Below, piece by piece: positions 55,671-64,000 of a stretch of DNA of 64,000 bases. The DNA comes from Oscillatoriaceae cyanobacterium M7585_C2015_266 (GTDB taxonomy: Bacteria; Cyanobacteriota; Cyanobacteriia; Cyanobacteriales; Oscillatoriaceae), in assembly GCA_015295835.1 (NCBI GenBank), contig DVEG01000027.1:186001-250000 (forward strand), in the 5' to 3' direction. The position numbers were made by a program, and so were the translations under genes. The stretch's first letter is position 1. Each line of letters starts with the position of its first letter. The notes below the pieces were generated by a model that saw only the letters and a program-made list of their open reading frames with translations, had not been told where the DNA came from and ran no database searches.

Positions 55671-57302
55671 TTACCACACCATTGCCAGCCCATCAGAGCG
55701 AGGCTCAGAAGCGGCGATAAAAGTATTATTTTGCCGCAGAATAATTTGACCGCGTCCAAATTGCCCCATCTGTATGTATTGAGGGTTGTCGAGGGAACTA
55801 TCTTGACAGATATCGTGCCCTCGATTTACCAATTCCTGAGCGATCGCTTCCGAAACAGACGGCTCCAGCAGTACGCAATTATCGCCCACAAATTGCCACC
55901 GGGGTGCATCGAGAGCAGCTTGAGGATTTAAACCGCAATCCACCATATTTACAACTACTTGAACATGTGCTTGAGGCTGCATTGGCCCTCCCATAACACC
56001 AAATGGCCCTAAAGGCTGATCATCTTGGCTAAGGAAGCCCGGTATTATAGTATGATAAGGGCGTTTAGCGGGCGCATATTCATTAGGGTGCCCAGGTTCG
56101 AGAGTAAAACCGCAGCCTCGGTTGTGCAGGGCAATACCAGTTTCAGGGATAAGGATACCGCTACCAAAGCCGGTAAAATTGGATTGAATAAAAGAAACCA
56201 TCAAATCGTTGTCAGCAGTAGCGAGATATACAGTTCCACCTTTGGGCAAACCGGGATTAGCTAAAGGAATGGCCTTTTCGCCGATGAGCGAGCGCCTTTG
56301 CTGGGCATAGGCTTTATCTAACAGTCGCTCTACGGGCATTTGCATATAATTAGGATCTGCCACGTAACGGCGAACGTCAGCAAATGCTAGTTTCATCGCT
56401 TCTATTTGCAGGTGGTAGAATTCTCCTGTCTCACGGTAACGATATTGGTTTTTCCCCAGTTGAAAACCTTCTAAGATATTGAGGGCGATAAGGGCTGCTA
56501 AGCCTTGGGTATTGGGTGGAATTTCCCAAACAGTAATGCCGCGATAGTTAGTGGAGATGGGGTTTACCCAGTCAGCACGGTGGTAAGCGAAATCAGCGGT
56601 TGTGAGAAAGCCACCGGTATCGGCGGCAAAGTTAGCTATTTTTTCAGCAAGTTTTCCCTGATAGAAGCTTTCACCGCCACTGGCGGCGATTTCGCGCAGG
56701 GTTTGTGCATGGGCAGGGCTGCTCCAAATTTCCCCGGCAACCGGAGCGCGAGAATTTTTGAAAAAAACTTCTTTGAAAGGCTGGAAGCAAGCCTCTTTTA
56801 GGGGTAAGTAAATTTTTTCTGCAGCTTTCCAAATCTGTGCAGTATAGGGGGAGACGGGGAAACCTTCGACGGCGTAGTGGATAGCGGGGGCAAACAGTTG
56901 TTCAAATGGTAGTTTTCCCCATCGCTGCCAAAGAGCGCGCCATGCAGAGACGGCTCCCGGCACTGTGACGGCTTCCCAGCTTTGAGGGGGTATGCTTTCC
57001 ATGCCGTCAAAGTGCGATCGCATTATTTTCTGGGGGCTTCTCCCGGAAGCATTTAAGCCGTGCAGTTGCCCATCCCAGACAAGGGCGAAGGCGTCGGAGC
57101 CAATGCCGTTGCAGGTGGGTTCGACGACGGTGAGGGCAATTGCCATCGCCAGGGCTGCGTCTACTGCATTGCCTCCTGCCCATAACATTTGCATGCCAGC
57201 GATCGCTGCTAGGGGTTGGCTCGTCGCTACTGCACCCCTTTTCCCCATCAGCACACGTCTTGCCGACGGGTAGGGATATTCCGTCAGGTTTCCCAGGTTC
57301 AT
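55671..57302 (-). CDS. ggt: Gamma-glutamyltransferase family protein
   Basis: Autoprocessing Ntn hydrolase that cleaves or transfers gamma-glutamyl groups of glutathione-type compounds. From ATG 57302 (MNLGNLTEYPYPSARRV) it has about 543 residues. Features: AVATSQPLAAIAGMQMLWAGGNAVDAALA, VVEPTCNGIGSDAFALVWDG, and the processing Thr in PKGGTVYLATADNDLMVSFIQS, with the GPFGVMGGPMQPQAH loop. The sequence type is closer to YwrD-like members than to secreted E. coli GGT; no signal peptide is visible. A start at 57362 would add 20 residues. It follows a DUF7219 gene with a 102-base gap. Confidence 0.9.
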   Translation of the reverse strand: MNLGNLTEYPYPSARRVLMGKRGAVATSQPLAAIAGMQMLWAGGNAVDAALAMAIALTVVEPTCNGIGSDAFALVWDGQLHGLNASGRSPQKIMRSHFDGMESIPPQSWEAVTVPGAVSAWRALWQRWGKLPFEQLFAPAIHYAVEGFPVSPYTAQIWKAAEKIYLPLKEACFQPFKEVFFKNSRAPVAGEIWSSPAHAQTLREIAASGGESFYQGKLAEKIANFAADTGGFLTTADFAYHRADWVNPISTNYRGITVWEIPPNTQGLAALIALNILEGFQLGKNQYRYRETGEFYHLQIEAMKLAFADVRRYVADPNYMQMPVERLLDKAYAQQRRSLIGEKAIPLANPGLPKGGTVYLATADNDLMVSFIQSNFTGFGSGILIPETGIALHNRGCGFTLEPGHPNEYAPAKRPYHTIIPGFLSQDDQPLGPFGVMGGPMQPQAHVQVVVNMVDCGLNPQAALDAPRWQFVGDNCVLLEPSVSEAIAQELVNRGHDICQDSSLDNPQYIQMGQFGRGQIILRQNNTFIAASEPRSDGLAMVW

Positions 57303-57404
57303 TCTTGAGAGGGGGGCTAGAGAAAAGAGAAAAACTTTCTCTATTTTATAAAAAGCAGACAACTGCCTATTACTTTTGCGCTTGTCTTGGGAGGGGCTAC
57401 AAGT

Positions 57405-57632
57405 TCAAGCTTTTATTCCCAGTTGTTCTTTGCTCAGAGACAGCTTTTCCCACAGTTTCTCTATATCTCCAAATGCCTGCTCTAGCGGCAGCTTTCCCCC
57501 CGTCGCCAAACAACTAATCAGGCTTACTTTTTGTGCAAATTCCTGCAAATTAGCATTAAAAACCAGATTTTCTGGTGTGAATCGACCATAGTACCTTTGG
57601 CGCGGATACAGCCAATTATCTTTATTTGTCAT
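57405..57632 (-). CDS. DUF7219 family small protein
   Basis: 75 residues from ATG 57632: MTNKDNWLYPRQRYYGRFTPENLVFNANLQEFAQKVSLISCLATGGKLPLEQAF. This matches a small conserved cyanobacterial family (DUF7219) with the YPRxRYYG and NLxFNANLQEFAQ blocks. Function unknown to me. It is upstream of ggt on the same strand and may be co-transcribed with it. Confidence 0.75.
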   Translation of the reverse strand: MTNKDNWLYPRQRYYGRFTPENLVFNANLQEFAQKVSLISCLATGGKLPLEQAFGDIEKLWEKLSLSKEQLGIKA

Positions 57633-58417
57633 TTTTTTGCCCTCCTGCTGACAGAACCCACTCCTCTTATTACTAAGATGCGATTATCTATCCTTTGTTT
57701 CTGTGATGACAGTCTGTCAGAAAAGGTGATATTTTTCATTTGCTTTAGTGATATTTATCACAGGCTTACTACCTAAGCCTATCTCCTGGATTACGTTTTT
57801 CAAAACTGGGGTATTATTCTTTCCCCAAAAATATCACAAAGTAACTCTCCTAACGAACACTACAATTTAAAAGCCTGCTGAAAAATAAGCACTCTTACAA
57901 TTGGCTGCCGATTGTTTTTTTTATGTAGCATAATTATGTCATTTTCGTCAAGGTTATATTTTTATATATAAAACCAATAGACCAATTCTGGCTTTTTTCT
58001 TTTCGAGGTATATATTTGTTGGTATTTACCAATACGGATATAAAGGGGGTTGCCAAAGAAAGCAGCTTGTGATAATAAAAAAAGTAGAGTAGTCAAGTAA
58101 CAGAAAATGAGAAAGGATTTCTGGCCCTAGCTCCAAAGGGTATTTTTAAGCAATGTAAAGAAAAAAGATCAGAGATGGCCAAAAAATGAAAAGGCAGTCG
58201 CCACAGTTCTATAATAATATATAATAAAGAAGAGATTATTTGAAAAAGTAGGTGGCAGCTTGACAGCAAAAACGCTATTTAAGATGATATATCAATAAAT
58301 AAACCAGTCCGCAGACGAGAAAAAAGTATTTATACGTTGAAAGAATGCGAGCGCCAGGATACACAATAGTCGAGAGAAAGGAGTGCCATTTTTGAAATAA
58401 ATCTGCATGAGATAAAT
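57633..58417. other. Long gene-free stretch before the adenylate cyclase gene
   Basis: 785 bases without a supported frame, AT-rich. It contains an exact GTA-N8-TAC (58022-58035) that is also part of the palindrome ttggtatttaccaat. No TAN3T box is at the proper distance after it. A ggag ribosome-binding-like motif at about 58380 is too far from ATG 58418 to be its site. No RNA gene was recognised, although an sRNA cannot be excluded. Confidence 0.5.
58022..58035. promoter_or_regulatory. NtcA-like GTA-N8-TAC site without matched -10 box
   Basis: GTA-tttaccaa-TAC. It sits 383 bases before the adenylate cyclase start and lacks a suitably spaced -10 box, so it may be a chance match. Confidence 0.25.
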
Positions 58418-60343
58418 ATGTCCAACACAAAAACTTTACCCTTTGCTCGCTACCTACCAGTTGGATTAACCTTAGGCTTAGGCGTGGGGCTTTCCGTTTT
58501 GGCGTTCGCTCTAGTATGGAGATGGGAAAACCAGCGTAGAGACTACGAATTCAATCGCTATGCAGACAGCGTTGCTAATTCCCTACAGCAGCGGTTTAAC
58601 GACAATCTGGAGGTAATCCCAAATATTAATGACTTTTTTATTGCCTCTGGAAAAATAGAACGGGCTGAGTTCAGGCAGTTCGTTCAGCGCCCTTTGTTGA
58701 AAAATCCTAACATTCAATATTTAGCATGGGTGCCGGTGGTGCGAGTGCACCAGCGGATAGCATATGAGGAAGCAGCGCGCGCCGACAAACTCCCTAATTT
58801 CCAAATATCAGAATTAGACGCTAGCGGCAAAATAGTAAAAGCCCGCGATCGCCCGGAATATTGGCCAATATATTACATAGAGCCGATGAAAGAAAACGAG
58901 AAAGTATTAGGTTTCGATCTCGGCTCTCATCCAGTATTGCGAGAAGTACTACAGCAAGCGCGCGCAACTGGAAAAATGATTGTTACTAAACAGAATGGAT
59001 TGCTACAGGAAAATGACACGCAACTAAGCCTGTTAGCAATCCAGCCAGTTTATAAAAACAAAGTCAGTCAAGAAAGTACAGACATTTCCGAAAGCGAACC
59101 CTCAATAGGCGATAAACAGTTGCAAGGGTTTATCGTCGGCGTATTTAGAATAGCTGATATTTTTCAAGAGGGTTTGATTGGGCGCAGTAGCGCCAACTTT
59201 GACCTTTACCTAGCTGAGCAGGATAAAACTTCTTCGTCAGCACCAAGCTTCCTCTCCTTTTACAACGCTTCCACCAAGCAGGTGGAAAAGTCTAATCAAC
59301 TTAATCGCTCTGCTAGGGAAAATCAAGCAGAAGGAAAGCGAACCCTGACAGTGGGAGATTCTAAATGGATTCTCTACCTACTCACCACTGAGGAGTATAG
59401 AGATATTCAGACAAAACACTGGCGTTCTTGGGCAACTCTGATTATCGGGTTACTATGGACTCATATTCCGGTTACTTATTTGCTCACTTCTATTTTTCGG
59501 CAAAGGCAAATCGAAGAACTCGCTCAAGAGCGCGCCCGTCAAGCTGAACAGTTACGCTTTGCTCTTGAGCAACTTTCTGCTGAACAGGAAAAATCAGAGC
59601 GGCTGTTGTTGAATATTTTGCCAGAAGCGATCGCCTCTCGCCTCAAACAGCATCAAGCCATCATTGCTGACAGCTTCCCCGAAGTCACAGTTATGTTTGC
59701 CGACATTGTAGGATTTACCCAGATCGCTTCTCAAATGGAAGCTACAGCACTGGTGCAGATATTAAATGAAATTTTCTCGGCATTTGATAAACTGGCAGTG
59801 CAGCACGGGCTAGAAAAAATTAAAACTATTGGCGACGCCTATATGGTTGTTGGTGGACTTCCCCAACCCCGCCCCGACCACGCTCAGGCCATTGCCGAAA
59901 TGGCCCTCGACATGCTTGAGGAAATCTCTCGATTTAACGCTACTCATCATAAATCTTTCCGTATCCGTATTGGCATCCACACTGGACCAGTGGTTGCTGG
60001 TGTCATCGGTACTAATAAGTTTGTTTATGACTTATGGGGAGATACTGTTAATATTGCCTCTCGTATGGAATCCCACGGCTTGCCAAACTGCATTCAGGTT
60101 TCTAAAGCAACTTATGAGCTGCTGTGCGATACCTATGACTTTCAAGAACGAGGTCGTATTCAGATTAAAGGTAAAGGAAAAATGAGTACCTATTTGTTGT
60201 TGGGGCGGCGCCTCTCTAACTATTCTAACTCTCAAGCTCTGCCCGCAGGGAAATTTTCTCAGGCATTGAAAGAACAACTTTTTAACAATAATTATGCGCC
60301 CGCTTCTTTCTTCCATACTCCAGATAAACTGGAGACACTTTAA
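58418..60343 (+). CDS. CHASE-domain class III adenylate cyclase
   Basis: Makes cAMP from ATP. 641 residues: TM1 (about 13-33), a CHASE-type extracytoplasmic sensor (about 45-290, including NINDFFIASGKIERAEFRQFV and YIEPMKENEKVLGFDL), TM2 near residue 345 (WATLIIGLLWTHIPVTYLL), a coiled coil, and the cyclase domain from about 410 (VTVMFADIVGFTQIASQM with both metal Asp, EKIKTIGDAYMVVGGL, LWGDTVNIASRME). Lys in KTIGDAYM and Asp in YDLWGDTVN fit adenylate rather than guanylate specificity. The ligand of the CHASE domain is unknown. Confidence 0.93.
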   Translation: MSNTKTLPFARYLPVGLTLGLGVGLSVLAFALVWRWENQRRDYEFNRYADSVANSLQQRFNDNLEVIPNINDFFIASGKIERAEFRQFVQRPLLKNPNIQYLAWVPVVRVHQRIAYEEAARADKLPNFQISELDASGKIVKARDRPEYWPIYYIEPMKENEKVLGFDLGSHPVLREVLQQARATGKMIVTKQNGLLQENDTQLSLLAIQPVYKNKVSQESTDISESEPSIGDKQLQGFIVGVFRIADIFQEGLIGRSSANFDLYLAEQDKTSSSAPSFLSFYNASTKQVEKSNQLNRSARENQAEGKRTLTVGDSKWILYLLTTEEYRDIQTKHWRSWATLIIGLLWTHIPVTYLLTSIFRQRQIEELAQERARQAEQLRFALEQLSAEQEKSERLLLNILPEAIASRLKQHQAIIADSFPEVTVMFADIVGFTQIASQMEATALVQILNEIFSAFDKLAVQHGLEKIKTIGDAYMVVGGLPQPRPDHAQAIAEMALDMLEEISRFNATHHKSFRIRIGIHTGPVVAGVIGTNKFVYDLWGDTVNIASRMESHGLPNCIQVSKATYELLCDTYDFQERGRIQIKGKGKMSTYLLLGRRLSNYSNSQALPAGKFSQALKEQLFNNNYAPASFFHTPDKLETL

Positions 60344-60468
60344 TAATAAAATAATTTTTCTAATCGGTTATTTAAATAATTTTTAAAATCCTGTTTTTAT
60401 CGCAGATAATACCCTGGTTCTCACCTCGATTATTTACTTTTCTAGTTTAGAGATAACGTCAAATTTCT

Positions 60469-60723
60469 TTAACTCTTGATAGCCCGCTCTAGCCGATATT
60501 TTATTGGTGCGATTTGCTCTTCAGAAATTCCCACAAATGTAAGCCACCCTTTTCGCATAGCATAAAGAAGCCTGTGGATTAATCTTTTTTCGTTGTCATC
60601 GAGTAAATCTGGTTCGATTACTAAACTCAATAAATTAAATTCTAAATCAGTCATTTGAAATGAAAGCAGCACTTCTTTGCAAACTTCTTCGATGATTTGT
60701 TTAGGGCTTTGATAGGGCAACAT
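60469..60723 (-). CDS. Small conserved protein, possible paralog of the 51.9 kb protein
   Basis: From ATG 60723 (MLPYQSPKQIIEEV) the product is 84 residues; an upstream ATG at 60741 adds six. It is helical and acidic: EVLLSFQMTDLEFNLLSLVIEPDLLDDNEKRLIHRLLYAMRKGWLTFVG. Aligned to the protein at 51919-52128 it shares the spacing of T, L, I, R, G, L and V across about 43 residues with one gap, suggesting the same small family. Function unknown. It is flanked by the adenylate cyclase gene (convergent) and a LuxR-type regulator gene upstream. Confidence 0.6.
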   Translation of the reverse strand: MLPYQSPKQIIEEVCKEVLLSFQMTDLEFNLLSLVIEPDLLDDNEKRLIHRLLYAMRKGWLTFVGISEEQIAPIKYRLERAIKS

Positions 60724-60955
60724 TTCATCTCTCTCCTTCATTTATTTTTATTTTCTTCCGCTTGTTTGCATACAGCATCGTAAGTTTAGCTTAAATTGAC
60801 TACGCACAATGGCGTATTCCCAAAGAGAACTATAAAAAGTGCCTCGGTATTTGAAGCACGATTACAGCTCCCTACTGAGGCTACTATTACCTGAGAGCTG
60901 TTGAGGGAAGAGTAAAGGAAGAGAGAATTCTTTGTTTTTTTGTTTTTACATTTGT

Positions 60956-61627
60956 TTACAATGAGGCTGGCGGTTTATATCCGCGTTCGAGAGCAAAGCG
61001 AACGAGTTGAGAACGATTTTTCAGTTGTAGCTTGTTGAAAATCTTGCTGAGATGAGCTTGGACAGTTCGGGGACTGATAAATAGGCGCTCGCTTATTTGC
61101 TTGTTTGTATAACCACTAACTACCCCCCAAAAAACTTTTTTTTCTGCTGGAGTCAGTGGTAAGGGTTCGGGTTCGTTTATACTTACTGTTGCATTGGGAA
61201 CCTTGAGGGAATCCGAGCCTGTGTGTTGCAGCAATCGGATAATCTCAGTATAAACACGGCGCGAGCGCTCCAAAGCCGCCTTTACTTTTGCCGCGATTTC
61301 TTGGCGCTGAAACGGTTTAACCAAATAATCGTCGCCTCCGATTTCATGCCCTTCTACCCGCGCCTTCAAATCTGCCTGCCCTGAAAGAAAAATAAACGGC
61401 ACAAGTTGACCCGCTCGCGTTGCCCGCAGGCGGCGGCAAAACTCAAACCCGTCCATTTCTGGCATAATGGCGTCTGAAATTACCAAGTCGTGCGGATTTT
61501 TTTCAAATCTTTCCAAGGCTTCTACTCCAGAACTGGCCAATTCCACCTGATATCCCAGATGTTCCAGGTACGTGCCTACGAGGGTTTGACAATCGGGATC
61601 GTCATCGACAACTAATATCCTTTCCAT
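60956..61627 (-). CDS. NarL/LuxR-type response regulator
   Basis: 223 residues: receiver domain with Asp52 in LVISDAIMPEMDG and Lys in YLVKPFQRQE, a linker, and a C-terminal LuxR-type helix-turn-helix (LTPAEKKVFWGVVSGYTNKQ, then ISERLFISPRTVQAHLSKIF). It regulates transcription after phosphorylation by an unidentified kinase. It lies 106 bases downstream of the receiver-EAL gene on the same strand, so both may respond to related signals. Confidence 0.92.
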   Translation of the reverse strand: MERILVVDDDPDCQTLVGTYLEHLGYQVELASSGVEALERFEKNPHDLVISDAIMPEMDGFEFCRRLRATRAGQLVPFIFLSGQADLKARVEGHEIGGDDYLVKPFQRQEIAAKVKAALERSRRVYTEIIRLLQHTGSDSLKVPNATVSINEPEPLPLTPAEKKVFWGVVSGYTNKQISERLFISPRTVQAHLSKIFNKLQLKNRSQLVRFALERGYKPPASL

Positions 61628-61733
61628 ACCAGCTTCTAGCGACTTGCTTTTTTATTGTATTTTAAGTCTTCTTTGCCTGCGGATTAGAAACCAGTAATAT
61701 ATATTTATGTTAATTCTTACTAATGTGAGAAGG

Positions 61734-63074
61734 TTACTTTTGTTGACTTTGGGAACCATTTTCAGATTTTTCAGTTTTCACTGGCGCTGAAAAAGGGATA
61801 ACTTCCGCCCTGTTTTCCCTGAAATCGGGAAACGATAAACATTTGTTTTCTGCTAACATATTTTCCAGCTCGGCAGCCGTTACGGGGCGACTAAATAGGA
61901 AGCCTTGAATGAAATCGCACTTGTACCGCTTCAAGAAAGCTAGTTCTGCTTCTGTTTCTACTCCCTCAGCAACTACTTTCAGATTTAATTTGCGTGCCAG
62001 TTGAATCACGCTGGAGGCGATCGCTTTATTTTGAGGATCTCTGGTAACATTACTAACAAAGTCTTTATCTATTTTTAAAGTATCTAAAGGAAACTGCTTA
62101 AGATACATCAAAGACGCATATCCCGTGCCAAAGTCATCGAGAGCAATCCTAACTCCTAGAGTTTTCAACTTATTCAAGGTTGCGCTCGCTGTAGCAGTAT
62201 CTCGTATCAAACTAGTTTCTGTTATTTCCAATACCAAATTTGTCGGAGGCAGCGCAGTTGTTTGCAATATCTTAATAATCTTAGCACTCAATTCCGGATC
62301 GGCAAACTGCCCCGCCGACAAATTCACCGAAACATGAAAATCTGAAAACCCCGCTGCCAGAAACTTTGAAGCTAGGGCGCAGGCAGAGAGCAACACCCAC
62401 TCCCCAATCTGTACTATTGCCCCCGTCTCTTCTGCTAGGGGAATAAACTCTGCCGGCGAAATATAACCACGTTCTGGATTATACCAGCGCACAAGAGCTT
62501 CAGCCCCGACAATTTTCCCCGTCGTCAAATCGGCTTGCGGCTGATAATACACCTGAAATTCCCCCTTAGCAAGAGCATGGCGCAGCAAAACCTCTAATGC
62601 CAGCCGCTCCGGTGAAATCTCATTTGTGCTCACGCTGCTATTTGCGAGTTCATTCAGTTTTTCTTCTACTTGGTAGAGAGCTTGGGTAAATGGTTGCTTC
62701 ATTGCCGCCTGTTTTTGCAGACGCGCTGTTATTGCTCCGAGCAATTCTGCCTGCGTAAATGGCTTGGTGACGTAATCGTCTGCTCCTAATTCCATTCCGG
62801 CTCGAAAATCCGCCTTTTCCGCTCGAGCTGTGAGAAAAATAAATGGAATCGTTGCCATCAGAGAATTTTGGCGCAGGGTTTTAAGAACTTGATATCCATC
62901 TAATTCCGGCATTTGTATATCACAGAGAATTAAATCGGGTACCTCTGATAGTGCCATTTGCACCCCTCTCACCCCGTTTTCTGCCTCAATTACTGCAAAA
63001 TCTTGTCTTTTCAGTATTTTGACAATCATTTTGCGAACTGGTTGTTCATCCTCAATTACCAGAATTTTAGTCAT
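61734..63074 (-). CDS. Receiver-EAL c-di-GMP phosphodiesterase-type protein
   Basis: 446 residues from ATG 63074 (MTKILVIEDE); a reading to 63095 adds seven. Receiver domain with Asp52 (LILCDIQMPELDG) and Lys in YVTKPFTQAE, a coiled linker, then an EAL domain with GAEALVRWYNPERG (Glu192), the catalytic stretch LEITETSLI, and ALDDFGTGYASLMYLKQFPLDTLKID. The retained EAL, DDFGTG and metal-ligand motifs argue for an active phosphodiesterase that lowers c-di-GMP when phosphorylated. The tail (SAPVKTEKSENGSQSQQK) is disordered. No diguanylate cyclase is in the window. Confidence 0.93.
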   Translation of the reverse strand: MTKILVIEDEQPVRKMIVKILKRQDFAVIEAENGVRGVQMALSEVPDLILCDIQMPELDGYQVLKTLRQNSLMATIPFIFLTARAEKADFRAGMELGADDYVTKPFTQAELLGAITARLQKQAAMKQPFTQALYQVEEKLNELANSSVSTNEISPERLALEVLLRHALAKGEFQVYYQPQADLTTGKIVGAEALVRWYNPERGYISPAEFIPLAEETGAIVQIGEWVLLSACALASKFLAAGFSDFHVSVNLSAGQFADPELSAKIIKILQTTALPPTNLVLEITETSLIRDTATASATLNKLKTLGVRIALDDFGTGYASLMYLKQFPLDTLKIDKDFVSNVTRDPQNKAIASSVIQLARKLNLKVVAEGVETEAELAFLKRYKCDFIQGFLFSRPVTAAELENMLAENKCLSFPDFRENRAEVIPFSAPVKTEKSENGSQSQQK

Positions 63075-63546
63075 GACACTTAAACAAATTTCCAACTTTA
63101 CACCGGGGTTGCTAACTCTGAATATATATAGATTAGTAAACTTACCGAGCTTCTAATTTAGCCTATGAATTTACCTGGATAGAAAAGTGATAATCCAATA
63201 ATAAAAGCCCGGTTTTTCTTTTGTAAACTTTTCCTAAGAGCGGCAGTGGCTCCTACGCAGCTCGAAACAGCCACAAAAAATGGGCCCGCCAGCGAGGAGA
63301 TGGGACAAAGTCCCGAATTGCTACCGAGTTCTAATTTAAAAATATCTCAAGTAAGTAAACTTTGCAGATAAAGATATTTTTCTTTTGGTATTTTTTACAT
63401 TCAAATTTACCTGCCCTAAGCAGATATACTGGGTTTTGTTTGCACTCTGAAAGCAAGTGGGAGAAAAACTCCGAATTATTTCAAATAAATTTTTATGAAA
63501 AAACAGTATATACACAGTAAATATACGAAAGCGCTCGCTCCACCTA
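63075..63546. other. Gene-free stretch near the right edge
   Basis: No supported frame. A short direct repeat of the type taccgagcttctaattta (about 63143) / taccgagttctaattta (about 63320) flanks a GC-rich patch at 63240-63310. A frame at 63336-63713 has composition unlike a real protein. Confidence 0.4.
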
Positions 63547-63807
63547 CTACTGAGCATCTTGCCACGAGAGAGAGCCACTAGCAAAACCCTTGCTGGGCGC
63601 AAACTCCCTTTCAGAAGGCAACAATTCTTCCTCCACATAGTTCCAAAAAGGGCCATCACCCAAGCATACCCATCTGCCTTTAAAAACTCTCTCTCTTTGA
63701 GCCTATATAGCACATCCGGCAGTTATTCGCACACCCCCGCCGCCAGTCTCCTCAATCAAATTTAATATCTCGTAATCATAAGCATCCAAGAAATCCTCAC
63801 TCCTGCG
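63547..63807 (-). pseudogene. Possible decayed coding sequence following the edge ORF
   Basis: In the same frame as the edge protein, beyond its TGA at 63810, sequence resembling protein continues (SEDFLDAYDYEILNLIEE, then after TAG 63705 FWNYVEEELLPSEREF) to a TAG at 63549. If real, the gene has two in-frame stops. Weak evidence: open stretches this long can be chance. Confidence 0.25.
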
Positions 63808-64000
63808 TCACCAGCAAAATTGTATCATAAATAAGCGCAACCCGCACAGCAGAAATAGCGGAAATTCCACTCCATAAAACAAACGCAACAGTAGCCAAGG
63901 TTGCTTACGCAAACGTAAAGCTCTGATAAAAGCACAAATTATCGGCATCTCAACTGCTAGATTCAATCGCGGCTTCAGCTTGGTGAGCAATAGCCCGTAA
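63808..64000 (-). CDS. C-terminal part of an unrecognised membrane-type protein (runs off right edge)
   Basis: A minus-strand frame open from the window edge ends at TGA 63810. It encodes 63 residues including two hydrophobic helices (ICAFIRALRLRKQPWLLLRLF, FYGVEFPLFLLCGLRLFMIQF). The basic-aromatic character fits a membrane protein end. I do not recognise the family, and the abrupt end at FCW and the coding-like sequence beyond suggest truncation or a mutation. Confidence 0.4.
   Translation of the reverse strand, partial: YGLLLTKLKPRLNLAVEMPIICAFIRALRLRKQPWLLLRLFYGVEFPLFLLCGLRLFMIQFCW

Overview
The window is chromosomal DNA from a cyanobacterium. The direct evidence is a magnesium chelatase subunit D (chlD), a photosynthetic-type NDH-1 subunit 4 (ndhD), a PII protein with the cyanobacterial RGSEY T-loop, cyanobacterial small families (DUF2605, DUF2973, TIGR03792, DUF7219) and dozens of copies of the palindrome GCGATCGC (HIP1). 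The large set of sensory proteins, the pentapeptide-repeat protein, STRR-like heptad repeats and AAACCCGGTTT-type hairpins suggest a filamentous, large-genome lineage such as the Oscillatoriales; that placement is inference. I found no rRNA, tRNA, CRISPR array, prophage or intact insertion sequence.

Layout. 1-5.5 kb: the 5' part of a Pro-rich lipoprotein gene with a perfect internal repeat, then gpmI, secG, a metzincin-like protease, a TPR protein and a single-domain response regulator. 6-18.9 kb: housekeeping genes (a type IIA topoisomerase A subunit, glnB, rdgB, ndhD, the DUF2973/DUF2605 pair, thrS, a GNAT, thrB, a SUI1/YciH-type factor, a chemoreceptor), with a DUF4058 gene remnant after thrS. 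19-21.4 kb: trpB, a CAP-domain lipoprotein and a small RNase D-like exonuclease. 21.3-26 kb: a minus-strand glycan cluster (cupin, DegT-type aminotransferase, GT2, methyltransferase, GT-B-like transferase). 26.2-41 kb: mutL, a pentapeptide-repeat protein, an HD-domain protein, an RppA-like regulator, an ABC exporter, two related multi-PAS histidine kinases and chlD.

41-51.3 kb is the most interesting region. Ten metabolic genes lie in three transcription units: amidohydrolase and TIGR03792 protein; SDR, DAO-type FAD oxidoreductase and membrane protein; and GlcD-type FAD oxidoreductase, creatininase, isochorismatase-like cysteine hydrolase, cupin and CocE/NonD hydrolase. The last unit is preceded by a match to the NtcA-activated promoter architecture (GTA-N8-TAC, 21 bases, TACACT) ending about 30 bases before the first start codon. 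I infer a nitrogen-regulated pathway for scavenging a cyclic amide or ureide-like compound; its substrate is unknown.

51.3-64 kb is accessory and regulatory: an RHH-like small protein, a small conserved protein with a probable paralog at 60.5 kb, a double-GNAT protein, a PhoD-like lipoprotein, an AT-rich orphan gene, a gamma-glutamyltransferase next to a DUF7219 protein, a CHASE-type adenylate cyclase after a 785-base gene-free stretch, a LuxR-type response regulator and a receiver-EAL protein. The right edge carries the end of an unrecognised membrane protein, followed by possibly decayed coding sequence.
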